From: Candidatus Latescibacterota bacterium
Lineage (GTDB): Bacteria; JAAXHH01; JACQVL01
Assembly (NCBI GenBank): GCA_016209865.1
Contig: JACQVL010000029.1
Location: 1-10,495 of the forward strand
Direction: 5' to 3'
DNA length: 10,495 nucleotides
Every line of letters begins with the position of its first letter. Positions within the stretch are counted from its first letter, which is position 1. Position numbers and translations under genes: made by a program. The notes beneath the pieces were generated by a model. It had not been told where the DNA came from. It worked only from the letters and a program-made list of their open reading frames with translations, and searched no databases. Below, piece by piece: positions 1 through 6,194 of the stretch.

Positions 1-50
1 CTCCGCTTGCGGAGAGGGGAAGGGGGCTGGGGGCGTAGGGGTGAGGTTCA
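1..50. repeat. Palindromic G-rich intergenic repeat, cut by the left edge
   Basis: The first 14 bases form a perfect inverted repeat: CTCCGC (1-6), TT, GCGGAG (9-14). A strongly G-rich tail follows to about position 50 (AGGGGAAGGGGGCTGGGGG, then GTGAGG). From memory, a short C/G-rich hairpin next to a 'GGGG...GGGTGAGG' tail is a common form of dispersed intergenic palindrome in environmental bacterial genomes. The left part is outside the window, so the full unit cannot be defined. It could also be part of the terminator of a gene to the left, but no T-run follows on the plus strand. Confidence 0.5.
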
Positions 51-118
51 AGACTCGGCAATCCAATTCTTTTTCTGAACGTCTATAGCATGTTCACTGT
101 CATCCACAATGGTTCGTC

Positions 119-147
119 TTGACTTACAGCGCAGTATGAATTACTAT
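119..147 (+). promoter_or_regulatory. Candidate sigma70-type promoter for the SDR gene
   Basis: TTGACT at 119-124 (5 of 6 to the -35 consensus) is separated by 17 bp from TACTAT at 142-147 (4 of 6 to the -10 consensus). Transcription would start near 154, giving a leader of about 90 nt that includes the period-7 AT-rich repeat and the Shine-Dalgarno site. An alternative -10, TATAAC at 145-150, fits its hexamer better but lies 20 bp from TTGACT. This rests on sequence match only. Confidence 0.4.
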
Positions 148-201
148 AACACTACTGTCAAGGGATTTCCGGGAAGAGTGACCCTGTTTTTGCTTGGTTT
201 C

Positions 202-236
202 AATTCCAAATTCCAAAATCGAAAATCCAAAATTAT
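202..236 (+). repeat. Period-7 AT-rich tandem repeat before the SDR gene
   Basis: Five consecutive 7-mers are read: AATTCCA, AATTCCA, AAATCGA, AAATCCA, AAATTAT. The run ends immediately before the GAGGGG Shine-Dalgarno site (237-242). It contrasts sharply with the GC-rich surroundings. It should lie in the leader of the SDR transcript and stay unstructured, which could help ribosome access. Its function is not known. Confidence 0.7.
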
Positions 237-247
237 GAGGGGCTGTC

Positions 248-1051
248 ATGAAACTCGAAGGCAAAGTCGCCCTGATCACCGGCTCCGGGCGGGGACTCGG
301 ACGGGCGTACGCCCTCCACCTGGGCCGGCTGGGGGCGGATGTCGTCGTCAACGACATCGTCCTGGAGGCGGCGAAGGAGTACGACGAAGTGCTGACCGCG
401 CCGACGGTGATGGACGAACTCCGGGCGATCGGCCGCCGGTCAATCGGGATTCAGGCGGACGTGACCGTCAAGGCAGACGTCGAGGCGATGATGCAGCAGG
501 TGCTCGACGAGTTCGGCCGGCTGGACATCCTCGTCAACAACGCGGGCGGGGCGCTCCGCCACCCGCACGACCGGGCGAACACCGCGTCCACCGCCCATGA
601 GGACTACTACCGGTACATCATGGACATCAACCTGACCGGGACGATTTGGTGTTGCCAGGCGGCGAGCGTCCCGATGAAGGCGCAGCGGAGTGGGAAGATT
701 GTGAACGTCAGCTCACAGGCTGGGATGTGGTCGGGGAAGGGCGGCGGCGGGATGCCGTACAAAGTGGCGAAGGCGGGAGTCATCCAGTACACCCGCATCT
801 TAGCGGCGGAACTCGGGCCGCATGGGATCAACGTCAACTGCATCGCGCCGGGGTTCATCCTCTCGTCCCGGGCGATCGCAGGCGGCCGCGGCCAGTCGCC
901 GACGAAAGAAGAACTGGAAGCCCAGATTCCGCTCCGCCGGCTCGGCGTCCCTGAAGACTGCGCGAAGGTCGTGGAATTCCTCGTCACCGACCTGTCGGAT
1001 TACGTCACCGGCCAGTGCATCCCGGTCTGCGGGGGGTTTGTGGCGTTTTAA
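248..1051 (+). CDS. Short-chain dehydrogenase/reductase (classical SDR, FabG-like)
   Basis: A 267-residue NAD(P)-dependent oxidoreductase of the classical SDR family, probably a soluble cytoplasmic tetramer that interconverts an alcohol and a ketone. Visible motifs: cofactor-binding TGSGRGLG (11-18), an Asp at the end of strand beta2 (D36) that usually means NAD(H) preference, NNAG (97-100), and the tetrad N128, S156, Y171, K175 (YKVAK). The PG motif at 201-202 follows the usual beta6 position. The stretch after beta2 (about 42-64) is longer than in typical FabG, and the Ser-Tyr spacing is two residues longer than in E. coli FabG because of a glycine-rich loop (164-168). The start is supported by GAGGGG five bases upstream. 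The stop is followed within two bases by the ACGTT repeat array, and the deiminase-fold gene comes 86 bp later. The substrate cannot be told from sequence; fatty-acid synthesis is unlikely because no fab genes are nearby. Confidence 0.93.
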   Translation: MKLEGKVALITGSGRGLGRAYALHLGRLGADVVVNDIVLEAAKEYDEVLTAPTVMDELRAIGRRSIGIQADVTVKADVEAMMQQVLDEFGRLDILVNNAGGALRHPHDRANTASTAHEDYYRYIMDINLTGTIWCCQAASVPMKAQRSGKIVNVSSQAGMWSGKGGGGMPYKVAKAGVIQYTRILAAELGPHGINVNCIAPGFILSSRAIAGGRGQSPTKEELEAQIPLRRLGVPEDCAKVVEFLVTDLSDYVTGQCIPVCGGFVAF

Positions 1052-1052
1052 A

Positions 1053-1134
1053 GACACGTTAGCACGTTGACACGTTAGAACGTTGCAACGTTAAAATAAC
1101 GTGCGAACGTGCGAACGTGCAAACGTGGGAACGG
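1053..1134. repeat. Two-armed 8-bp tandem array (ACGTT units in opposite orientation)
   Basis: The spacer between the SDR stop and the next ATG is almost wholly made of 8-bp units. Left arm: GACACGTT, AGCACGTT, GACACGTT, AGAACGTT, GCAACGTT (1053-1092). After an A-rich centre come GCGAACGT, GCGAACGT, GCAAACGT and the degenerate GGGAACGG (1103-1134). The right-arm core AACGT is the reverse complement of the left-arm core ACGTT, so the array is an imperfect long inverted repeat. The innermost arms are ACGTTA (1088-1093) and TAACGT (1097-1102) around AAA. A perfect 14-bp palindrome, AACGTTGCAACGTT, lies at 1079-1092. In RNA, four 5-bp helices would alternate with 3-nt mismatched loops. It could be a binding array, an intercistronic hairpin or a dispersed repeat. 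Confidence 0.8.
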
Positions 1135-1137
1135 TGT

Positions 1138-2016
1138 ATGTCGTATGTCTGTCAGTCGATGGTCGCGCCGCTCCGGCGGGTGATCGTGAAGCGTCCGGAG
1201 GAGGCGTTCCTGGATGAGGCCCAGGTCGACGCGCAGTGGCGAACGCTCGGCTACCTCGACCGGCCAGACCTCGCCCGCGCGGGGGACGAGCATCGTCGGT
1301 TCGTCTCGCTGCTGCACGAGGCCGGCGCGGACGTGATCCCGTTACCCGCCGACCTACGAACGGGACTGGATTCGCTCTACACCCATGACCCGGTCGCGGC
1401 GGTGACGGAGCGTGGGGTGATCCTGGCCCGGATGGGCAAAGAGGCGAGGCGGGGCGAAACGGACGCAATGGCAGATGCGTTCGCGCGTTTGGGAATCCCG
1501 GTGCTCGGTCGGATTCACGAGCCGGGGACGATCGAAGGAGGCGACGCCCTCTGGCTCGACCGGCAGACCGTCGCCGTCGGCCGGACCTACCGGACAAACG
1601 CGGACGGCATCCGGCAATTCCGGACGCTCCTCGCTCCCCTCGACGTCGAGGTGATCGACGTCCCGCTCGTCCACTGGGACGGCCCCGGGGCGGTCCTCCA
1701 TCTGATGTCCATCATCAGCCTGCTGGACGACGACCTGGCTGTTGTCTACGACCGGCTTTTGCCCATCCCGTTCCGGGAACTCTTGCTTCACCGCCGGGTT
1801 CAGATGGTGTCCCTGCCGCAGGAGGAGTACGATTCGATCGGCTGTAATGTGCTGGCGGTCGCGCCGCGCCGGTGTCTGATGCTGTCCGGCAATCCGAAGA
1901 CCGCCCAGCGGCTCCGTCAGGCCGGGTGTGAGGTGCAGGAGTTCGACGGCGCGGACATCTGCCTCAAAGGAAGCGGCGGCCCGACCTGCCTGACCCGACC
2001 GGTCTGGCGGGAGTAG
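1138..2016 (+). CDS. Arginine deiminase/DDAH-fold amidinohydrolase
   Basis: A 292-residue protein of the guanidino-group-modifying superfamily (arginine deiminase, dimethylarginine dimethylaminohydrolase (DDAH), amidinotransferases; COG1834-like). These enzymes attack a guanidine or amidine carbon with a catalytic Cys. Motifs fall in the family order: YTHDP (81-85), GTIEGGD (130-136) with the likely catalytic Glu at 133, GRTYRTN (148-154), HWDGPG (179-184) followed by LHLMS with the likely catalytic His at 188, and GGPTCLTRP (280-288) with nucleophile C284. The length is close to a single-domain DDAH and much shorter than the roughly 400-residue arginine deiminases. ATG at 1138 is chosen because GGGA at 1127-1130 lies seven bases upstream; an in-frame GTG at 1117 would lie inside the repeat array. 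No arginine-pathway gene is adjacent, so the substrate is open; an amidinotransferase role is possible. Confidence 0.85.
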   Translation: MSYVCQSMVAPLRRVIVKRPEEAFLDEAQVDAQWRTLGYLDRPDLARAGDEHRRFVSLLHEAGADVIPLPADLRTGLDSLYTHDPVAAVTERGVILARMGKEARRGETDAMADAFARLGIPVLGRIHEPGTIEGGDALWLDRQTVAVGRTYRTNADGIRQFRTLLAPLDVEVIDVPLVHWDGPGAVLHLMSIISLLDDDLAVVYDRLLPIPFRELLLHRRVQMVSLPQEEYDSIGCNVLAVAPRRCLMLSGNPKTAQRLRQAGCEVQEFDGADICLKGSGGPTCLTRPVWRE

Positions 2017-2029
2017 CCGGTCTTTTCCC

Positions 2030-2058
2030 TTGCCCGGATTCCGACTTGCGATTATAGT
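2030..2058 (+). promoter_or_regulatory. Candidate sigma70-type promoter for the AOR gene
   Basis: TTGCCC at 2030-2035 (4 of 6) and TATAGT at 2053-2058 (5 of 6) are 17 bp apart, in the 110-bp gap behind the deiminase-fold gene. The start would be near 2065, giving a leader of about 60 nt that contains the ACCGACC repeat. It suggests the AOR and perhaps the following dehydrogenase can be transcribed apart from the first two genes. This rests on sequence match only. Confidence 0.45.
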
Positions 2059-2090
2059 ACAACGATCTCTGAATAGTCTTATCAGGTTTT

Positions 2091-2111
2091 ACCGACCACC
2101 GACCACCAGCC
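2091..2111 (+). repeat. Period-7 ACCGACC repeat before the AOR gene
   Basis: Three 7-mers in a row are read: ACCGACC, ACCGACC, ACCAGCC. The run ends four bases before the GGAG ribosome site (2115-2118) of the next gene. It is short, so chance is possible taken alone. It gains weight because a different period-7 or period-8 run precedes each neighbouring plus-strand gene. Confidence 0.5.
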
Positions 2112-2126
2112 TTCGGAGCCATCGCT

Positions 2127-3965
2127 ATGATCATGCCAAAACAGAACAACGGCCAGAGCCTGACGTTCTCGGATTTCGCGTACCGTCGCGCGACAGTTGA
2201 CCTGACGAATCAGACCTCCCGGATCGAGGAGAGACGGTGCGAGGACATGGAAGACTTCATGGGCGGGATTGCGCGGGCGTTCAAATTCCTCGCCCGGTAC
2301 GAGGTGCGTGACCCGTACGCGCCCGACAGTCCGCTCTTGATGAACACGGGATTGCTGAGCGGGACGGAGGTGATGACCGGCCTCCGGGTGTTCTTCTCCG
2401 CGTACAGCCCGTTGAAAACGTCGAACGCCGGGCTTCCGGGCGCGATGTGGTCGGCGGTGAGCGGGGAGCTCGGGACGAAACTCCGGTACGCCGGACTGGA
2501 CGAAGCGCTGTTCGTGGGGCGAGCCGCAAAACCGGTCTATCTCGTCATTTCCGGGGACGGGACGCACGTTGAGCTGGCGTTCCACGACGCCTCAGACCTG
2601 GTCGGGCGGACGACGCAGGAGAAGATCATGGCCCTGCTCGACCGGTACCAGGATGCGCATTTTGCCGCCATCGGTCCGGCGGGAGAACATTACGACACCG
2701 TCCGGTACGCGGCGATCGCGGGCAGTACGATCAATCAACTGAGAAGCCGTGACGCGAAGAGCCGGTTCGCGGGCCGCGGCGGGATGGGCGGGGTGATGGG
2801 GTCGAAGAACCTCTTAGCGATCGTCGCGCAGGCGCAAGACCCGAAGGGGGAGCGACTGAGCGAGGAAATGAAGAAGATTAACCACGAGATCGCCCGCGGG
2901 CCGGGTTCCCGGAAGTTCCGGGATGCGGACAAAGCGGACGGCCTGGGCGGGACGTGGTCGAACTACCCGACGATGCACGCCGTCCACATCCTCCCGGAGA
3001 ACAACTTCCGGCCGACCGGGAGCGACGCGCCGGCTCATATCTTCCGGGAAGCGGTGGAGGAGGAATTTCTCGTCAAGGATGAATCCTGTTTCCGGTGCGG
3101 CATCGCCTGTCATAAGAACCTGTACGAGCGGAAGGACGACGGCAAGGCGGGCGCGTTCCTGGCGAAATGGGACTACGAACCCCTGAACTTGCTGACGACC
3201 AACCTGGGGATTCACGACCGCCAGGCGGCCAATGAGCTCATCCTCCTCGTTGACCATCTCGGCTTCGATTCCATCAGCCTGGGGACGACACTCGGCTACG
3301 TCATGGATTACAACCGTCGCCGCAGCACGGGCAAGATCGCGGACGGCCTGTCGTTCGGGGATGCGGAGACGACGCTGCGGATCATCACCCGGATCGCGCA
3401 CGGCCAGGAACCCCTGCTGGGACAGGGCACGAAACGGCTGGCTGATCAGCTCGGCGAGAGGGCGTACGCGATGCAGTGCAAGGGGGTCGAACTCCCCGCC
3501 TACCTGCCGGACACGAACCCCGGCTACCCGTTCGCCATCGCGGGCGGGCACATGTCGATGCAGACATTCCTCCTCCTGGCCAACGAGAAGGATACCTCGC
3601 TCGACTACTGGGAGAAGGCGATCACCGAGCGGGGATTGTACCAGATCAGGGACGATATCACCGGCCTCTGCAAGTTCGCCGGACTGAATTACCCGATGGC
3701 CGCGCAGGCGATCACAGAGGTGACGGGCGTCCCGATGACCGAACCGGAGTTGCGGCGGGTGGTGCTCCGGACGTTCCTCCGGGGGTACGCCCTCGAACGG
3801 AAGCAAGGGTTTGCAGTCGAGGATTACGTCTTGCCAGAGCAGACGTACGACCCCAACCCTAATATCAAGCTCCCGGCGTTTATCACGCGGTCGTTCTTCG
3901 AGGAACTCCGGAGCCGGGTGCTGCGTCGGTTTGACGCGATGGTGGCAGAGCAGGGGGTGGGGTGA
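2127..3965 (+). CDS. Aldehyde:ferredoxin oxidoreductase (AOR) family tungsto/molybdo-enzyme
   Basis: A 612-residue member of the AOR family, whose enzymes oxidise aldehydes (or reduce acids) with a W or Mo bis-pyranopterin and one [4Fe-4S] cluster, passing electrons to ferredoxin. The length is typical. The N-terminal pterin-binding domain covers about 1-235, including GRGGMGGVMGSKN (216-228). Cluster ligands are C321, C324 and C328 (CxxCxxxC) plus C515. Both pterin-contact motifs are present: DHLGFD (376-381) and DITGLC (510-515). E351, in a DYE context, fits the conserved active-site Glu, and H475 may be the catalytic His. The usual glycine-rich GGxGL segment near the N-terminus is altered here (GGIARA, 46-51), so this is a divergent subgroup. 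GGAG eight bases upstream supports ATG 2127; ATG 2133 is possible. The fourth neighbour gene starts 42 bp downstream. No ferredoxin, cofactor-synthesis or tungstate-transport gene is in view. The substrate is unknown. Confidence 0.92.
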   Translation: MIMPKQNNGQSLTFSDFAYRRATVDLTNQTSRIEERRCEDMEDFMGGIARAFKFLARYEVRDPYAPDSPLLMNTGLLSGTEVMTGLRVFFSAYSPLKTSNAGLPGAMWSAVSGELGTKLRYAGLDEALFVGRAAKPVYLVISGDGTHVELAFHDASDLVGRTTQEKIMALLDRYQDAHFAAIGPAGEHYDTVRYAAIAGSTINQLRSRDAKSRFAGRGGMGGVMGSKNLLAIVAQAQDPKGERLSEEMKKINHEIARGPGSRKFRDADKADGLGGTWSNYPTMHAVHILPENNFRPTGSDAPAHIFREAVEEEFLVKDESCFRCGIACHKNLYERKDDGKAGAFLAKWDYEPLNLLTTNLGIHDRQAANELILLVDHLGFDSISLGTTLGYVMDYNRRRSTGKIADGLSFGDAETTLRIITRIAHGQEPLLGQGTKRLADQLGERAYAMQCKGVELPAYLPDTNPGYPFAIAGGHMSMQTFLLLANEKDTSLDYWEKAITERGLYQIRDDITGLCKFAGLNYPMAAQAITEVTGVPMTEPELRRVVLRTFLRGYALERKQGFAVEDYVLPEQTYDPNPNIKLPAFITRSFFEELRSRVLRRFDAMVAEQGVG

Positions 3966-3974
3966 AGGGAGGGG

Positions 3975-4006
3975 GGCGAAAAGGGGAAAAGGCGAAAAGG
4001 AGAAAG
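3975..4006 (+). repeat. Period-8 GGCGAAAA purine repeat containing the ribosome site
   Basis: Four 8-mers in a row are read: GGCGAAAA, GGGGAAAA, GGCGAAAA, GGAGAAAG. The last copy contains the GGAG Shine-Dalgarno site (3999-4002), five bases before ATG 4008. The repeat is all-purine apart from two C bases and fills nearly the whole 42-bp gap behind the AOR stop. Gain or loss of a unit would change the number of ribosome-binding-like sites. Confidence 0.7.
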
Positions 4007-4007
4007 A

Positions 4008-5030
4008 ATGAACACGTATCGAGTCGGGTTTATCGGATGTGGGGGCATCGCGGGGGCGCACGCCGCGGGCTACCGGGCCGTCCAGAACGCGCAGATCGAC
4101 TTCGTGGCGGGCGCGGACGTCAACGCGAGCAGCGACCGGGTGAAACGGTTCGTCGAACGGTACGGCGTGAAGCTGTACACCGATTACCGGGAGATGTTAG
4201 CAAAAGAGCAGTTCGACCTCGTCTCCGTCTGCACCTGGCCACGCACGCACTGCGAAGGGACGATCGCGGCGGCGGAGCATGGGGCGAAGGGCATCATGAG
4301 TGAGAAGCCGATGGCGGTGAACTTGGACGAGGCGGACCGGATGATCGAGGCGTGCACGAAAGCCGGAACGACCCTTGCCATCGGCCATGAGCACCGGTTC
4401 GACCCGCAGTCCGTCCGGGCGAAGGAACTGCTCCGGCAGGGGGAGATCGGACGGCTCACCCTGGCCTGGGGGCATTGCGGAGCCGACTTGATGAACAACG
4501 GGACGCACGTCATCGACCTGATCAACTACTTCAACGACGACGTCGAGCCGGTCTGGGCGATGGGTCAGGTCGACCGGCGGCGGAAGCTCGAAGGACGGGG
4601 CAATCATCCGGATATGGTGATCGAGGATATGGCGGTCGGGCGCGTGGGGTACAAGAACGGGGTCACGGCCCTGATCGAACTGGGGGAATGGGCGCACCCG
4701 GCGTACCAGTTTCACCTCATCGGGACGGACGGGATCATCGACGTCAACATGCCCAACGCGCCGACGTTGAAAGTGCTGTCGAGCTTCCGCCACGTCGGCT
4801 GGACGGCCCCGGACCTCCCCCAGGTGGATGTTATGCGGGCGGAACTGGAGGAGCTGATCGACGCCGTCGAGGGCCGGGCGGTGCACCGGTCGAGCGCCCA
4901 GCGCGGCCGGGCGGCGTTAGAGACGATCATGGGCATCTTCGAGTCCACCTACCGGCGGGCGCTGATCGAATTTCCGGTGACGATCCGGGACTTTCCCCTG
5001 GAGCGGATGATCAAGGAAGGTCTGCTGTAA
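4008..5030 (+). CDS. Gfo/Idh/MocA family NAD(P)-dependent oxidoreductase
   Basis: A 340-residue cytoplasmic dehydrogenase of the Gfo/Idh/MocA family, which acts on sugars, inositols and related polyols. The N-terminal Rossmann domain (about 1-125) opens with GFIGCGGIA (7-15). The family's EKP motif, with the catalytic Lys, is E99-K100-P101. The C-terminal alpha/beta domain has GTHVIDLINYF (165-175), matching the GxHxxDLxxxL helix that supplies the catalytic His and Asp. The length is normal. The start follows a GGAG site that is itself the last unit of a period-8 repeat. The gene lies 42 bp behind the AOR gene on the same strand, so co-transcription is likely. Its stop is one base from the stop of the opposing MetE-like gene. 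The substrate is not predictable; sugar or inositol derivatives are the family default. Confidence 0.92.
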   Translation: MNTYRVGFIGCGGIAGAHAAGYRAVQNAQIDFVAGADVNASSDRVKRFVERYGVKLYTDYREMLAKEQFDLVSVCTWPRTHCEGTIAAAEHGAKGIMSEKPMAVNLDEADRMIEACTKAGTTLAIGHEHRFDPQSVRAKELLRQGEIGRLTLAWGHCGADLMNNGTHVIDLINYFNDDVEPVWAMGQVDRRRKLEGRGNHPDMVIEDMAVGRVGYKNGVTALIELGEWAHPAYQFHLIGTDGIIDVNMPNAPTLKVLSSFRHVGWTAPDLPQVDVMRAELEELIDAVEGRAVHRSSAQRGRAALETIMGIFESTYRRALIEFPVTIRDFPLERMIKEGLL

Positions 5031-5031
5031 A

Positions 5032-6075
5032 TTATTGATTCAATGAGTGCCGCACGATCTCCGCGCCACGCACGAGCGCTTTCAGCTTCTCCACCGCCAG
5101 CCATCGGGCGGTCTGACTGAACCCGCAGTCCGGGGCGAGCCACAGCCGGTCCGCCGGGACGTACTGAAGCAGGTTATGAACCCGCTCGACGACCTCTTCC
5201 GGGGTCTCGACCGAACGCCCCTTGACGTCGATCACTCCCGCGCAGAGGATCTTGTCCCCTCCGTATTCCTTCCAGAGGTCGGTTTCCCACATACACCGGT
5301 TGGCGAATTCCAGGTGGATGACGTCGGCGGCCAGATCGCGGAAGTATGGGGCGAACGCGGCATACGACCGGTAGGAGATCGCCGGGCGTCCCCGGAAATT
5401 GCCGAAGCAGAAGTGGACTTCGACCATCGCTTCCACGTCCTTCACGCAGGCGTTGAAGACGGAGACCATCTCCGGGAGACCGCCGGGCATGATCCAGAAC
5501 GCGGGTTCGTCGATCTGGATGTGCCGCGCGCCGGCCGCGACCACGGCGTGAAGCTCCTCGTTGATCCAGGGAACCAGGTCCCAGGCTACCTCTCCTTTAT
5601 CTTTATACACCCGGCCAGGGTTGATCCGGAACGCTTGCGTGACCGGCCCTTGCAGCGCCACGATGAGCGGCTTCGTCGTGCGCGAGTGCGCGTACTGCCA
5701 TTCCCGGTCCAATCCGTAGCCGTGCGGGACGGTCAGCTGCTCGACACACCGGAACGCGTCGAGCTGGTCCGGGCCGGGATAGCCCAGCCGCCGCTCGAAC
5801 GGAATCTTCTCCAGGCCGTGGATGCGGTCGTGAAAGTTCCAGGTGAAGTCCGCGCGCTGCATCTCCCCGTCGGAGATGATGTCCACCCCCGCCTCGGTCA
5901 TGTCCATGATGGCGGTGTTCACCGCGTCCTTGAGCGACTCCTCGATGTCCGAAGGCCCCAATTTGCCCTCAGCGACCGCATCCCGCAGCACCCACACCCA
6001 GCTCGGAAGTCCGTGGCTGCCGATCACCTGGGTGGGTAACAGCGGAAGGTCGGGGTACACGGTTCGAGGATGCAT
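5032..6075 (-). CDS. MetE-like single-barrel (core) methyltransferase
   Basis: A 347-residue protein matching the catalytic C-terminal half of cobalamin-independent methionine synthase (UROD/MetE-like TIM barrel, COG0620), which transfers a methyl group to a zinc-bound thiol. The zinc set is complete: H221 and C223 (HFCFGN), E256 (LEFANR) and C317 (PDCGFSQT). QIDEPAF (187-193) gives D189, equivalent to the homocysteine-binding Asp. IGSHGLP (18-24) and ISDGEM (67-72) are other family blocks. Full MetE is about 750 residues with an N-terminal barrel that is absent here, so the protein resembles archaeal and bacterial core-MetE forms. Those may use methyl donors other than polyglutamyl methyl-folate. 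Relatives also include epoxyalkane:coenzyme M transferase, so the thiol acceptor is open. The start follows AAAGGAGAT (minus strand, 6082-6090), eight bases from ATG by its AGGAG core. It diverges from the large membrane-protein gene. Confidence 0.88.
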   Translation of the reverse strand: MHPRTVYPDLPLLPTQVIGSHGLPSWVWVLRDAVAEGKLGPSDIEESLKDAVNTAIMDMTEAGVDIISDGEMQRADFTWNFHDRIHGLEKIPFERRLGYPGPDQLDAFRCVEQLTVPHGYGLDREWQYAHSRTTKPLIVALQGPVTQAFRINPGRVYKDKGEVAWDLVPWINEELHAVVAAGARHIQIDEPAFWIMPGGLPEMVSVFNACVKDVEAMVEVHFCFGNFRGRPAISYRSYAAFAPYFRDLAADVIHLEFANRCMWETDLWKEYGGDKILCAGVIDVKGRSVETPEEVVERVHNLLQYVPADRLWLAPDCGFSQTARWLAVEKLKALVRGAEIVRHSLNQ

Positions 6076-6120
6076 CGGATGATCTCCTTTCCTGGGTCGA
6101 TAAACCGCCTCGCTTTTTTC

Positions 6121-6149
6121 TTCCCTGCACGTGGATCACCCAATATAAT
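6121..6149 (+). promoter_or_regulatory. Candidate promoter for the OPT-like membrane-protein gene
   Basis: A perfect TATAAT lies at 6144-6149. The -35 at 17-bp spacing (TTCCCT, 6121-6126) is weak, so an activator may be needed. The start would be near 6156, about 40 nt before ATG 6195. It overlaps the opposing -10 of the MetE-like gene. Confidence 0.4.
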
Positions 6150-6173
6150 ACAAAGCGACCTGTTCGTGTACAA
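6145..6173 (-). promoter_or_regulatory. Candidate promoter for the MetE-like gene
   Basis: On the minus strand TTGTAC (plus 6168-6173; only 3 of 6 to the -35 consensus) is followed after 17 bp by TATTAT (plus 6145-6150; 5 of 6 to the -10). The start would lie near 6138, giving a leader of about 60 nt before ATG 6075. Its -10 shares five bases with the plus-strand TATAAT at 6144-6149. Confidence 0.45.
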
Positions 6174-6185
6174 AATACGACGAAC
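6162..6185. promoter_or_regulatory. Inverted repeat in the divergent promoter region (possible operator)
   Basis: GTTCGT (6162-6167) and its exact reverse complement ACGAAC (6180-6185) are separated by 12 bp. The pair spans the minus-strand -35 and falls in the likely 5' leader of the plus-strand transcript. It could be a dimeric repressor site or a small leader hairpin just ahead of ATG 6195, which lacks a clear Shine-Dalgarno sequence. Arms of 6 bp can occur by chance. Confidence 0.3.
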
Positions 6186-6194
6186 GATCCAACG

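Noticed and set aside
109-600. Plus-strand open frame starting before the SDR gene
   Set aside because: It overlaps the SDR in another frame, reads as Arg/Gly-rich noise, and has no family pattern.
1053-1134. CRISPR array
   Set aside because: Units are contiguous 8-mers without spacers and there are no cas genes; the array also changes orientation midway.
1117-1137. Upstream GTG start for the deiminase-fold gene
   Set aside because: It would place the N-terminus within the repeat array, and the added residues are not family-like; ATG 1138 has a suitable GGGA site.
2017-2037. Rho-independent terminator after the deiminase-fold gene
   Set aside because: Only a 4-bp CCGG/CCGG pairing around a T/C-rich loop is visible, and no T-run follows it.
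2814-4061. Long open frame on the minus strand opposite the AOR gene (about 415 codons)
   Set aside because: It lies antisense to a clear AOR-family gene, its protein is rich in Arg, Pro and Val with no family motif, and GC-rich codon bias on the plus strand explains the absence of stops.
5047-6039. Long open frame on the plus strand opposite the MetE-like gene (about 330 codons)
   Set aside because: The minus-strand protein has all zinc ligands and a good ribosome site. The plus-strand frame has no recognisable motif and is a shadow of codon bias.
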